A stretch of DNA of 64,000 bases from Lentisphaerota bacterium (GTDB lineage Bacteria; Verrucomicrobiota; Lentisphaeria; Victivallales; Victivallaceae): contig SUVW01000009.1 of assembly GCA_015061815.1 (NCBI GenBank), positions 1 through 64,000 of the forward strand, read 5' to 3'. Every line of letters begins with the position of its first letter. Position 1 is the stretch's first letter. The position numbers and the translations under genes are program-made. Below the pieces are notes generated by a model. That model had not been told where the DNA came from and did no database searches. It was given only the letters and a program-made list of their open reading frames with translations. Below, one piece after another: positions 49,965-58,100 of the stretch.

Positions 49965-50725
49965 CTGACAGCCAATTTTTGAATCCTGATTTTTGCTTCC
50001 TGAAGCAATTCCGGGGCAGGGGAGGCGGTTCTCTGATAGATCGAAACAAATATCATATAAAGATTTCTGGCTTTGATCCGGTATTCTCTTCCCTGCCGGT
50101 CAATGAAACGGGCCGCATTGAGGATCAGAAGCGGATTATCCCGGCTTGATTTTGCCGCTTCAAACATATAGTTCACAGCTTCGGATATTTTTCCGTTATT
50201 TCCCAGAAAAAGAGCTTTCAGGTAACCGATACGGGCAAAAGATTCCCGGTCACTTTGTTTCATAAGCATATCAATATACTTCCCGGTATTCGGTTCATTG
50301 CGTGTTACGCCCAGATTGCACAGAAGGATTAAAGTGTTGCGATCATCCGGCTTCAATTCCAGTGCGTGTTCCAGAATGGTGAATGCTTCTGCTGACCGTT
50401 GAGCATCTTGTGAATAAAGCCGGCCGAGAGTGTACAAAACCGTGAAGTTTTCCGGATCGGCTTTGGCGCATTGGGTAGCCAGATCGATCGCTTTGAACAT
50501 ATCTCCTGATTTCTCATAAGCCAAAGCCTGAAGCAGCAGCGGCGCAGAAGTTTTCGGATAGTCAACGGCCAAATCACTCGCGCTTTTTTGGACACTCTCC
50601 CACTCACCCTGACGCGCCTGTTTAACGGCCTGATTAAGTTTTTTATCTGCCGAATCCCGGTCACTGCAGCTGCATAACAGCAGCATGGCAGTCATCGCCG
50701 CAGATGATAAAGCAAAGAATTTCAT
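49961..50725 (-). CDS. TPR-repeat lipoprotein
   Basis: The product has 254 residues with lipobox LLCSC near residue 19 (MKFFALSSAAMTAMLLLCSC). Helical repeats follow: LLLQALAYEKSGDMFKAIDL, TVLYTLGRLYSQDAQRSAEA and LEHALELKPDDRNTLILLCN, typical of TPRs. GGGGAAC precedes the ATG. It probably acts as an outer- or inner-membrane scaffold. It starts 17 nt after znuB and overlaps dnaG, so zinc import, this lipoprotein and primase may share a transcript. Confidence 0.78.
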   Translation of the reverse strand: MKFFALSSAAMTAMLLLCSCSDRDSADKKLNQAVKQARQGEWESVQKSASDLAVDYPKTSAPLLLQALAYEKSGDMFKAIDLATQCAKADPENFTVLYTLGRLYSQDAQRSAEAFTILEHALELKPDDRNTLILLCNLGVTRNEPNTGKYIDMLMKQSDRESFARIGYLKALFLGNNGKISEAVNYMFEAAKSSRDNPLLILNAARFIDRQGREYRIKARNLYMIFVSIYQRTASPAPELLQEAKIRIQKLAVR

Positions 50726-50741
50726 TTGTGTTCCCCGTAAA

Positions 50742-51584
50742 TTATTTTGAATGATATTTTTTCCAGATCATGCTTGAAATATAAACTATACCGGCCAATA
50801 CGACAACCGTCGGACCGGATGGCAGAGCCATTATGCTGCTCAGCAACAGGCCGCAGAATATGAATAATGCATTGAAAAGTGCCGCCAGAAACATGGTCGA
50901 GCGAAGATGGGAAGTATAACATCCGGCCGCTGCCGCCGGTAATGTCAGCAGGGCAATCACCAGCATTATGCCGACCAGATTTATCAGAAGCACAATGGTT
51001 AAAGCTGTGAGGATCAGTAAACCGATATACATCAGAGTAACTTTTATCCCCCGGAGCCGGGCAAAGGTGTCATCGAAACTCATGGCCAGCAATGCCGGGA
51101 AAAATATTACCGTCGGGATCAGGATCACCGCATCCAGTATCAGTGTCATTATCAAATCATGTTCAGTAAGCAGCAGAATACTTCCGAAAAGGTATCCCTG
51201 CCAATCCACATATCCCGGGGTGCGGTCAAGGAAAAGCAGACCGATAGACATTCCAACTGCCCAGACTGCGCCGATCACGGTATCTTCCCTTTCTCTGGCG
51301 AAAATGCTTACCAGTCCGACCGCAACTGCTGCCCCGACTGCTCCGATAACAGCTCCCAGGGTGGGGGTGAACCACTCCAGCATACATACCCGCTGCAAAA
51401 ACAGTGCCAGCCCGAAGCCGCCGAGCGCGGCATGAGTACTTGCTCCGGCAAGTGATGATATGCGCCGGGTGACCACCATTGTCCCGATAACGCCCAGGGC
51501 CGGAGAAACACATATCCCGACAAGAATGGCAAAACGGAGAAATCCCCACTCCGGAGAAAAGATAATACTGTGGATATCAATCAT
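50742..51584 (-). CDS. znuB: Zinc/manganese ABC transporter permease
   Basis: The product has 280 residues from MIDIHSIIFSPEWGFLRFAI, with AAGGAG 10 nt upstream; the extra 15 codons in the ORF track overlap the ATPase gene. About eight transmembrane helices are present, with family motifs VVTRRISSLAGASTHAALGG in the coupling region and VGIMLVIALLTLPAAAAGC near the end. It forms the membrane channel for a divalent metal. The genetic order ZnuA-ZnuC-ZnuB is seen, with 8 nt overlap to the ATPase. Confidence 0.9.
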   Translation of the reverse strand: MIDIHSIIFSPEWGFLRFAILVGICVSPALGVIGTMVVTRRISSLAGASTHAALGGFGLALFLQRVCMLEWFTPTLGAVIGAVGAAVAVGLVSIFAREREDTVIGAVWAVGMSIGLLFLDRTPGYVDWQGYLFGSILLLTEHDLIMTLILDAVILIPTVIFFPALLAMSFDDTFARLRGIKVTLMYIGLLILTALTIVLLINLVGIMLVIALLTLPAAAAGCYTSHLRSTMFLAALFNALFIFCGLLLSSIMALPSGPTVVVLAGIVYISSMIWKKYHSK

Positions 51585-52344
51585 GGCACGGTGACTCCTT
51601 TTCGCAATGGCAGAAACAGGCGTGATCATGCTTTATCATATTGACATGGTGATGGTATACTGCATCGGCTGTTTCTGCCGTGAAATCAGTTGCACAATGA
51701 AGATTCACCGAACGGTTGACACAAATGACCAGATCAGTTTCGCGGTTGACAAATCCCAGATCGTGGGAAACGGTAATGACGGTCATCTGCCGGCGCAGCT
51801 GTTCCAGAGTCGAATAGAATTGTTCTTCAGCCCCCGGGTCAATATTTGCCGTCGGTTCATCCAGCAGCAATAATTCCGGTTGTCCAGCCAGAGCCCGGGC
51901 GATCAGTACCCGCTGCCGCTGTCCGCCGGATAATCCGGCAAATGATCTCTGGGCCAGATCGGCGATGCCGAGAATATCCAGGGCTTCCATTGCCACTGCC
52001 CGGTCTGCTTTGCGGTAGCAGAAAAGAGTTCGCGGCTTGATTCTGCCCATCAGAGTTACTTCCATCACGCTGGCCGGAAAAGAGGCATCCAGTTGATGAT
52101 ATTGCGGCATATAGCCGATCTTGGCTCTGGCATTGACCGGGGAGGTGTTGAAAATGGAGATGCTTCCTGAATCCGGCTGCAGTAAGCCAAGCAGCAGCTT
52201 CAATAATGTACTTTTACCGCCGCCATTGGGGCCGACGATACATCCGGATTGTCCGGCATTGATGCAGAATGAAACGTCTTCCAGAACCGGAATACCGGGG
52301 GAATAAGCAAACGAAAGATCTTTTACTTCGATTATCGGCGGCAT
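51577..52344 (-). CDS. znuC: Zinc/manganese ABC transporter ATPase with His/Cys-rich tail
   Basis: The product has 255 residues. Walker A is GPNGGGKST, the signature LSGGQRQRVLIARAL, Walker B LLLLDEPTANID, with a switch His in VSHD. After the usual end, a tail of about 30 residues is rich in metal ligands: YHHHVNMIKHDHACFCHCEK, then SPCHD. Such a tail could sense or buffer the transported metal on the cytoplasmic side; this is inference. Its start lies 6 nt downstream of the binding-protein gene. Confidence 0.9.
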   Translation of the reverse strand: MPPIIEVKDLSFAYSPGIPVLEDVSFCINAGQSGCIVGPNGGGKSTLLKLLLGLLQPDSGSISIFNTSPVNARAKIGYMPQYHQLDASFPASVMEVTLMGRIKPRTLFCYRKADRAVAMEALDILGIADLAQRSFAGLSGGQRQRVLIARALAGQPELLLLDEPTANIDPGAEEQFYSTLEQLRRQMTVITVSHDLGFVNRETDLVICVNRSVNLHCATDFTAETADAVYHHHVNMIKHDHACFCHCEKESPCHD

Positions 52345-52350
52345 GACAAA

Positions 52351-53241
52351 TTATTCTTTCTTTGATGTGAAACCGTCATATATGGCATCGGCAGTTTTCC
52401 GGAGATTGCCGGGGAGGTCTTTGGCCAGCGGATCAAGAGACGCGACCCGGCCGTTGATCTGTCTTGCCAGAGCTTCCGCGCTGCGCGGATTGAATTGTTC
52501 CTGTACAAAAACAGTGGAAACTCCGGCAAGTTTTGCCTCACGGATTATAGCTGCCAGTTGGGCTGGAGAAGCCTCTCTCCCATTGAGTTCGATAGCGCGC
52601 TGTTTGAGTTTGTAAGCATGGGCGAAGTAACCGAATGCCGGGTGATAAACGAAAAAAGTCTGTCCGGCAAAGGGGGAAAGTTTTTGAGAAATATCCCGGT
52701 TAAGGAGAATCATTTTTTCCTTGAAAAGGTCAAAATTTTTCTGATAGTATTCTTTACCTTCCGGATCGTGTTCAGTCAAATCTTTTTTGATATTACCGGC
52801 GATAATGATCGCATTTTCCGGAGATAGCCAGACATGGGGATCATGATCATCATGGGTGCATCCATCGTGATGCCGGTGGTCATGATCGCCGCCGTCGTGA
52901 AAGGCGATCCGGTTTATGTCACGGGAAACATCGCAGACAGCAGCTCTGTTTTTGAGAAATCCGGCGATTTTATTTTCAAAAGGCATTCCGGTCGTGAAGA
53001 AGATCGCTGCGCCGGAAGTTTCTCTGATCGTGTCATTGCGCGGAGTAAAATCATGCGGTGTCCGTCCCTGGGGCAGCACACAAATCGTATTGACACGGTC
53101 GCCGCCTATGAATTCCACAATCCCGGAAACCGGAGGAATGCCGCAGGCGACTTTCAATCTGTTATCACTTTTCTGTTTGCTGCATCCTGCTGCAAATGCA
53201 AGCATGACAAGTGCTGTAACCGAAAATATCAGATGTTTCAT
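52351..53241 (-). CDS. znuA: Zinc-binding ABC transporter substrate-binding lipoprotein
   Basis: The product has 296 residues from MKHLIFSVTALVMLAFAAGC, with a lipobox AAGC and GGAG 7 nt upstream. It is a cluster A-I metal-binding protein. Conserved ligand regions are LPQGRTPHDFTP, DPHVWLSPENA, VYHPAFGYFAHAY and the late VFVQEQFNPRSAEALA block. Between the first two lies a His/Asp-rich loop (HDGGDHDHRHHDGCTHDDHD), typical of zinc-specific ZnuA proteins. It delivers zinc to the ZnuB/ZnuC pair. Confidence 0.93.
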   Translation of the reverse strand: MKHLIFSVTALVMLAFAAGCSKQKSDNRLKVACGIPPVSGIVEFIGGDRVNTICVLPQGRTPHDFTPRNDTIRETSGAAIFFTTGMPFENKIAGFLKNRAAVCDVSRDINRIAFHDGGDHDHRHHDGCTHDDHDPHVWLSPENAIIIAGNIKKDLTEHDPEGKEYYQKNFDLFKEKMILLNRDISQKLSPFAGQTFFVYHPAFGYFAHAYKLKQRAIELNGREASPAQLAAIIREAKLAGVSTVFVQEQFNPRSAEALARQINGRVASLDPLAKDLPGNLRKTADAIYDGFTSKKE

Positions 53242-53284
53242 GACTTTCTCCAAAATTACAAAAATGCATTACTGATGTATAATA

Positions 53285-53313
53285 AATATAACACAATATT
53301 CACCTCAAGTCAA
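53285..53313 (-). promoter_or_regulatory. Promoter of the znuACB operon
   Basis: On the minus strand TTGACT, 17 bp, then TATATT, ~45 nt upstream of the start. No clear Zur-type palindrome could be defined around it by eye. Confidence 0.7.
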
Positions 53314-53416
53314 GAGCCTTTATTGTGATATCTGCCGGCAAATGTTAAAATTGCATCCGGAGAGTGTGGGAAAGTGGAATTTTGGCTAAAAATACAGTTC
53401 TTTAATTATTGCAGAC

Positions 53417-53445
53417 TTGAAAAAAAAGTAATGACGGTGTATAGT
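53417..53445 (+). promoter_or_regulatory. Promoter of the SDR/hisF/ftsQ-like unit
   Basis: TTGAAA, 17 bp, then TATAGT. It leaves an ~115-nt leader before the ATG at 53568. Confidence 0.6.
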
Positions 53446-53567
53446 TAGCAAGTTGCAGGTATTGCATGTGGGGAAGATGCCGGGATGATAACAATAACAA
53501 GCGGTGGATTTTTGTGGCCCGGCAATGAGTTCTGAATTGAATGTCACCGCGAAACAGGTGTTTTGTA

Positions 53568-54731
53568 ATGAATAAAGTTTTGGTTACAGGTATTACAGGA
53601 TTGGTTGGAAGTGCATTTGTGACAGCGTTGTTGCGCGAGCGTCAGGATCATGATATCGTCTGTCTGGTGCGCAGCGGCGGCGGAAAAAGTGCTGCAGAAA
53701 GAGTTGATTCCATTATCCGGGATGAGTGCAGTTTCAACGGATATCCGGAAGCGGCGGATGCTGTTCTGAAAAAGATCACTGTTGTTGAAGGCGACGTGAC
53801 AACGATCGTTCCTGAAGAGTTGGCCAAAGATGAAAAACTTGCCGGAGTCAATATCATTTTTCACTGCGCGGCAGATGTCAATCTGGGCAAAGATCCCACC
53901 GGCAAGGTTTTCCGGATCAATTACGGCGGCACCCAGAATATGATTGCTCTGGCCAAGTTGTTGAACGTTAAAGAATTCCATTATGTTGGCACCTGCTATA
54001 TCGCCGGTAAACTCTGCGGCACTGCCTACGAGGACAACCCGGTGGATAACGGTTTCAACAATCCTTACGAGGAGAGCAAATTCAAAGCAGAGCAGCTGGT
54101 TCGTGAAAGCGGGATCCCGTTTTCCGTCTACCGTCCGGCGATCATCACCGGCCGCCGTTCTGACGGACGCATTCGCAAGCCGCTGGCATTCTACCGGATA
54201 CTGGAGTTTCTCGGCAAAGTGAAAAGCCACCGCTGTTCCAAAATGGGCATCTCTCCGGAAAATTGGGTGAATATGGAGATCAACTTCGCCACCAATCCGT
54301 CCGAACATGTCTATTTTGTTCCGATCGACTATGTGCAGGAGGCGATCACTGCGCTTTTCCAGAAGCCGGTTACCAATACAGCTTATCATATTTCCGGTGA
54401 CAGTCCGGTGTCAGTGCGTCAGATCGAAGATACCATTTGCAAGGTTCTCCGTCTGGATGGGGTTACCGTCGGCAGTAAAAGCGATGGTAAAAGCGAGGGT
54501 GAATCTCTGATGAGCCGTTTTGTCGGAGATCTTTTCCCATACTTCAGCAGTGATATCGTTTTCGATCAGAGCAATGTCCGCAAAGTTCTGGGCGACAGTG
54601 TGCTGGATTGGGAATTCGGCGAACGCGGACTGGAAGTTATGATCAAGTCTTTTTATGAAGATTATTTTCCGAATGTTGAGTGGCTGCAGAAGGTTGTTTC
54701 AGAAGAACCTGACCGCATGCCAATACGTTAA
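53568..54731 (+). CDS. SDR-family NAD(P)-dependent reductase, thioester-reductase-like
   Basis: The product has 387 residues from MNKVLVTGITGLVGSAFVTA, the glycine-rich dinucleotide-binding loop. Extended-SDR features include NIIFHCAADVNLGKDPTG, the active-site YEESKFKAEQL (Y-x3-K) and FSVYRPAIITGRRSDG. Overall it resembles NAD_binding_4 proteins (fatty-acyl/thioester reductases and related epimerases) rather than classical sugar epimerases. A C-terminal ~100-residue substrate domain follows. A weak CAGGTG site lies upstream. The substrate is unknown; it precedes hisF by 20 nt. Confidence 0.82.
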   Translation: MNKVLVTGITGLVGSAFVTALLRERQDHDIVCLVRSGGGKSAAERVDSIIRDECSFNGYPEAADAVLKKITVVEGDVTTIVPEELAKDEKLAGVNIIFHCAADVNLGKDPTGKVFRINYGGTQNMIALAKLLNVKEFHYVGTCYIAGKLCGTAYEDNPVDNGFNNPYEESKFKAEQLVRESGIPFSVYRPAIITGRRSDGRIRKPLAFYRILEFLGKVKSHRCSKMGISPENWVNMEINFATNPSEHVYFVPIDYVQEAITALFQKPVTNTAYHISGDSPVSVRQIEDTICKVLRLDGVTVGSKSDGKSEGESLMSRFVGDLFPYFSSDIVFDQSNVRKVLGDSVLDWEFGERGLEVMIKSFYEDYFPNVEWLQKVVSEEPDRMPIR

Positions 54732-54751
54732 AGCAATTATAGAGGCGAAAA

Positions 54752-55513
54752 ATGGGAAAACTGATTTCGGTGATGCCATGTCTGGATATGCAGAATGGCA
54801 GGGTTGTAAAAGGTGTACACTTTGTGGATATTGCGGATGCCGGTGATCCGGTGGAGTGCGCAAAAGCCTACTGTGCCGCCGGTGCGGATGAATTGGCACT
54901 GTTGGATATTACCGCAACGGTCGAGAATCGTGATACACTTACCGAAGTCGTGAAAAAAGTAGCCGATGTCTGCACGGTGCCGTTTACTGTCGGCGGCGGT
55001 ATCCGGGATGTGGAATCGGCGCGAGCGGTATTGGCTGCCGGAGCAGATCGTATTTCGACCAGCAGTGCGGCATTCCGCCGTCCCGAGTTGATTCGGGAAT
55101 TGATCGCCGAATTCGGTGTCGATGCAGTTACTGTGGCGATCGACGTGGATGTGAATCCGGCAATGCCTTCAGGGTATGAAGTGTACATTGACGGCGGCCG
55201 TACTGCGACCGGCGCGGATGCTGTGGACTTTGCCAAACAGGCAGATGACTATGGTGTGCAGGTTATTCTGCCGACCAGTAAAGCCGGTGACGGGGCGAAG
55301 ACCGGTTATGAATTATCGGTGATCCGGGCGATGGCGCAGAGCTGTTCGGCCAAGATCGTTGCTTCCGGTGGAGCCGGTAAAATGGAACACTTTATTGAGG
55401 CGGCAAACGCCGGAGCTGAAGTTTTGCTGGCGGCTTCGGTGTTCCACTTCCACCTGATAGACATTCCGGAACTGAAAGCGGAATTGAAGCGCAATGGCTT
55501 TGAAGTCAGATAA
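54752..55513 (+). CDS. hisF: Imidazole glycerol phosphate synthase cyclase subunit
   Basis: The product has 253 residues, the usual HisF length. The barrel has MPCLDMQNGRVVKGVHF with catalytic Asp in CLD, LALLDITATVENRD, FTVGGGIRDVESAR, DRISTSSAAFRRPEL, VAIDVDV with the second catalytic Asp, and IVASGGAGKMEHF. It makes the imidazole ring of histidine with ammonia from HisH. hisH and other his genes are not adjacent. ADIGCGG-type phosphate loops are conserved in outline, and GAGGCG precedes the ATG. Confidence 0.95.
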   Translation: MGKLISVMPCLDMQNGRVVKGVHFVDIADAGDPVECAKAYCAAGADELALLDITATVENRDTLTEVVKKVADVCTVPFTVGGGIRDVESARAVLAAGADRISTSSAAFRRPELIRELIAEFGVDAVTVAIDVDVNPAMPSGYEVYIDGGRTATGADAVDFAKQADDYGVQVILPTSKAGDGAKTGYELSVIRAMAQSCSAKIVASGGAGKMEHFIEAANAGAEVLLAASVFHFHLIDIPELKAELKRNGFEVR

Positions 55514-55592
55514 TAATTGCAATATATTATCCGGTGGCGTTTCGGCAATTTGACGGAGCGTCACTTTTTTGATTTTGTGGAGAGTATACCTG

Positions 55593-56387
55593 ATGGCGGT
55601 AAAAAAAACAACTGCAAAGAATAGTGATGCCGGAGAGGCAGTCGGCGGACGTGTTATCTTCCGCCGGTTGTTGTTCGGTATATCGATTTTCAGTTGTATT
55701 GCGCTGTTGGGAGCGGGGGTTTGGCTGATTTGCCGGTTGCCGGATGTGCTGATGTACCAAAATCAGCGGTTTGAATTCAAACATCCGGTGATTCAAAGTG
55801 CCGGGTATTGGGGACGTCCGGGTAAGCAGCAGGAGTTGTTGGATCGTATCGGATTGAATGGGAAGATCAATATTTTCGGAATAGATGTGGGTGATGTCCG
55901 GAAAAAAGTGTTGAATATCGACAATATCCGGGATGCCGAAGTGCAGATCGTTTTGCCTGATACGTTGATTTTCCGTTTGGAAGAACGAATCCCGCTTGCT
56001 TATGTGGGCGGGGATATGGTTATTGACGAAGATGGAGAACGTTTCGGGCGTACTGAATCAGTCGCTCTGGACCGTGAACTGCCTTTTATCGTCGGTTATA
56101 GGGAAGACCGGTCGGATAAGATTTCAGAGGCGTTGAAATTGATAGTTACGGCCAACCGGAATTGTCAGGCATTGAAAATTAAAAAAATATTAGTTTCAAA
56201 TTACGATTATCTGGATGTTTTTCTGGTCTATCGTGGTCGGGATTTGCGGGTGAAGTTTCCCTTGAATAAGGATTATGCTGATCTTTTCAACAAATTACAA
56301 AGCGCAGTTTTACACTCTTATTTGAATAGAGAAAATCCATCCGGCTTTGATTTGCGCTACCGGGATTATGCGATTCCGGAATATTGA
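55593..56387 (+). CDS. FtsQ/DivIB-like cell-division protein
   Basis: The product has 264 residues from MAVKKTTAKNSD, with GGAGAG upstream. A single N-terminal transmembrane helix (FGISIFSCIALLGAGVWLIC) is followed by a POTRA-like domain: NIFGIDVGDVRKKVLNIDNI, then RDAEVQIVLPDTLIFRLEER and VIDEDGERF, the standard FtsQ pattern (P-x-x-L-x-I-x-x-x-E-R...P.A). It is probably part of the divisome in the periplasm. No mur or ftsA/ftsZ gene is adjacent, which is unusual for FtsQ. Name withheld because only the fold pattern supports it. Confidence 0.7.
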   Translation: MAVKKTTAKNSDAGEAVGGRVIFRRLLFGISIFSCIALLGAGVWLICRLPDVLMYQNQRFEFKHPVIQSAGYWGRPGKQQELLDRIGLNGKINIFGIDVGDVRKKVLNIDNIRDAEVQIVLPDTLIFRLEERIPLAYVGGDMVIDEDGERFGRTESVALDRELPFIVGYREDRSDKISEALKLIVTANRNCQALKIKKILVSNYDYLDVFLVYRGRDLRVKFPLNKDYADLFNKLQSAVLHSYLNRENPSGFDLRYRDYAIPEY

Positions 56388-56432
56388 TCCGGTAATTAAT
56401 TTGTTTTTTTGTGCAGATGTTGCCGTTTTAGT

Positions 56433-56461
56433 TTGCAAAAAGTTAGGAGTGCATGTATATT
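56433..56461 (+). promoter_or_regulatory. Promoter of the MarR/efflux operon
   Basis: TTGCAA, 17 bp, then TATATT, about 47 nt before the MarR start. MarR regulators usually bind their own promoter, but no clear palindrome was defined. Confidence 0.65.
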
Positions 56462-56507
56462 AAGAAAGCGATATTGATTGTGTGTGATGTATGAACAGGA
56501 GGCATAG

Positions 56508-56996
56508 ATGAAAGACGGTAAAGCGCGTTGGAAGAGTATTTGCCGCGATCTTTGTGCTTTGACTGACGAATTACGTGATCAGTGGTTGATACAGCAAACC
56601 GGAGAAGAACGGGATTTTTTTGCCGGGATAACTGCCGGTCAACGGCGGATGTTGCGTATAGTATGGCGTTTGACCCGGAATGAACCTGAAGGTATTATGC
56701 TGCGGGTGTTGGCCGCCAGGCTTGGTTTATCCAGCAGCGCAGTTTCGGTAATGGTTGACAGTTTGGTGCGCCGGGGAATATTGGAACGTATTCCGGTGGC
56801 GGCAGACCGGCGTAAAGTTTTGATCCGCCTGGGAGAAAAGGGAGAACTTGAATTTTACAGCAGTGAAACATTTTTCGGAGAAGTCAGCGAATGTTTTTTC
56901 AGCGGATGTCCGGAGGAAAAAGTTGTCTGTCTTGAAGGTATGTTGAAAGATTTTAATAAATATTTAGCCAATATAAATCAGGAGAAAAAAAAGTGA
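56508..56996 (+). CDS. MarR-family transcriptional regulator
   Basis: The product has 162 residues. The winged helix-turn-helix lies at ~55-125: GIMLRVLAARLGLSSSAVSV, then MVDSLVRRGILERIPVAADR and the wing residues RKVLIRLGEKG, as in MarR proteins (D-x-R-D-R-R-type wing). An AGGAGG site precedes the ATG. It is the first gene of an operon with a periplasmic adaptor and RND pump, and its stop overlaps the next GTG start. It probably represses the efflux genes until an inducer binds. Confidence 0.88.
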   Translation: MKDGKARWKSICRDLCALTDELRDQWLIQQTGEERDFFAGITAGQRRMLRIVWRLTRNEPEGIMLRVLAARLGLSSSAVSVMVDSLVRRGILERIPVAADRRKVLIRLGEKGELEFYSSETFFGEVSECFFSGCPEEKVVCLEGMLKDFNKYLANINQEKKK

Positions 56997-58099
56997 AAAA
57001 TTATTGGTCAAAATTATTGTTGTGCGGTGTTTTGACTGCCGCATCCGGAGTTTTTGCAGCACCGGCAGGGCGCCCGGCGGAAACTGTGAAGGCTGGACTG
57101 GTCAAAAGTGTGCCCCGGGAACTTTCCCGCAAGTACATCGGCAAAATCACCGCAGTTGATGATGTTTCGCTGATTGCGCGGGTCTCCGGAGTCATTGAAA
57201 AACAGAAATTCGACAGCGGTGATATAGTGAAGAAAGGTCAGGAACTTTTTGTCCTGGAAGATACAACCTATCTGGCTGCAAGAAATGCCGCCCGGGCCAA
57301 GCTTGCACAATGCAAGGCTGAATATGATTATGCCAAGCGCAATCTCGCCCGGCAGCAGGCACTCTGGAACAAAAAAGCCACTTCCGAAAGTACGTATGAT
57401 GAAGCAGTCCGGCAGGAAGCGGTGAGCAAAGCCGCAGTCGATGCTGCTGAAGCAGCTCTGCTGGATGCGGAAAACAATCTTTCTTATACCAGAATCATCT
57501 CCCCGTTGAATGGCAAAGCCGGCAAATCCGCATTGTCCGAAGGGAACTATGTCACTCCCGGAACCGGAGAGCTGATCAATATTGTCGCTCTGGATAAGAT
57601 GTACGTGAACGTCTGGATCAGTATGAATGATTATCTGACGATTTTTGACGGTTCGTATGAAACACTGAAAAAGGAAGGAAATGTCAGGGTATTTCTGGCT
57701 GACGGCAGAGAATTTACCGGAAAATCTTCGATCGTATTTATTGACAACCGGGTTGATAAAGATACAGATACCATCCGTATCCGTCTGCTGGTTGAAAATG
57801 ACGGTATGCATTTGCTGCCGGATGGTTTGGTGACGGTGCGGCTTTCCCGCCGGGATGGCAGCAAGTGTGCGGTGCCGGTGTCGGCGGTGATGAATAACGG
57901 GCAGATCAGTTTTGTTTACGTGCTGGATAAAGAAAATAAGGCTGCGATACGTCCGGTGAAGCTCGGTGAAGTTCAAGGTAATGAGCAGATTATTCTTAAA
58001 GGGGTGCAGCCGGGGGAAACCATCGTTTTTGACGGAACTCACAAAGTTTTCCCGGGCAGCACGGTCAATCCGGTAATTGCGGCAGTGGAGAAAAAGTAA
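56993..58099 (+). CDS. RND efflux periplasmic adaptor (membrane fusion protein)
   Basis: The product has 368 residues, starting at GTG, overlapping the previous TGA as GTGA, with AGGAG 8 nt upstream. A signal peptide (LLLCGVLTAASGVFA) is followed by the adaptor domains: the barrel-sandwich KYIGKITAVDDVSLIARVSG and VKKGQELFVLED, a helical hairpin (RAKLAQCKAEYDYAKRNLAR ... DAAEAALLDAENNLSYTRII), SPLNGKAGKSALSEGNYV, and a beta-barrel plus membrane-proximal domain ending PGETIVFDGTHKV. It links the pump to an outer-membrane channel. No lipobox is seen. Confidence 0.93.
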   Translation: MKNYWSKLLLCGVLTAASGVFAAPAGRPAETVKAGLVKSVPRELSRKYIGKITAVDDVSLIARVSGVIEKQKFDSGDIVKKGQELFVLEDTTYLAARNAARAKLAQCKAEYDYAKRNLARQQALWNKKATSESTYDEAVRQEAVSKAAVDAAEAALLDAENNLSYTRIISPLNGKAGKSALSEGNYVTPGTGELINIVALDKMYVNVWISMNDYLTIFDGSYETLKKEGNVRVFLADGREFTGKSSIVFIDNRVDKDTDTIRIRLLVENDGMHLLPDGLVTVRLSRRDGSKCAVPVSAVMNNGQISFVYVLDKENKAAIRPVKLGEVQGNEQIILKGVQPGETIVFDGTHKVFPGSTVNPVIAAVEKK

Positions 58100-58100
58100 A

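Noticed and set aside
53254-53320. Zur or Fur operator at the znuA promoter
   Set aside because: The region is AT-rich, but no convincing dyad matching a known Zur or Fur box could be drawn.
53544-54389. 281-aa minus-strand ORF
   Set aside because: It is an antisense shadow of the SDR gene, which has clear Rossmann and YxxxK motifs.
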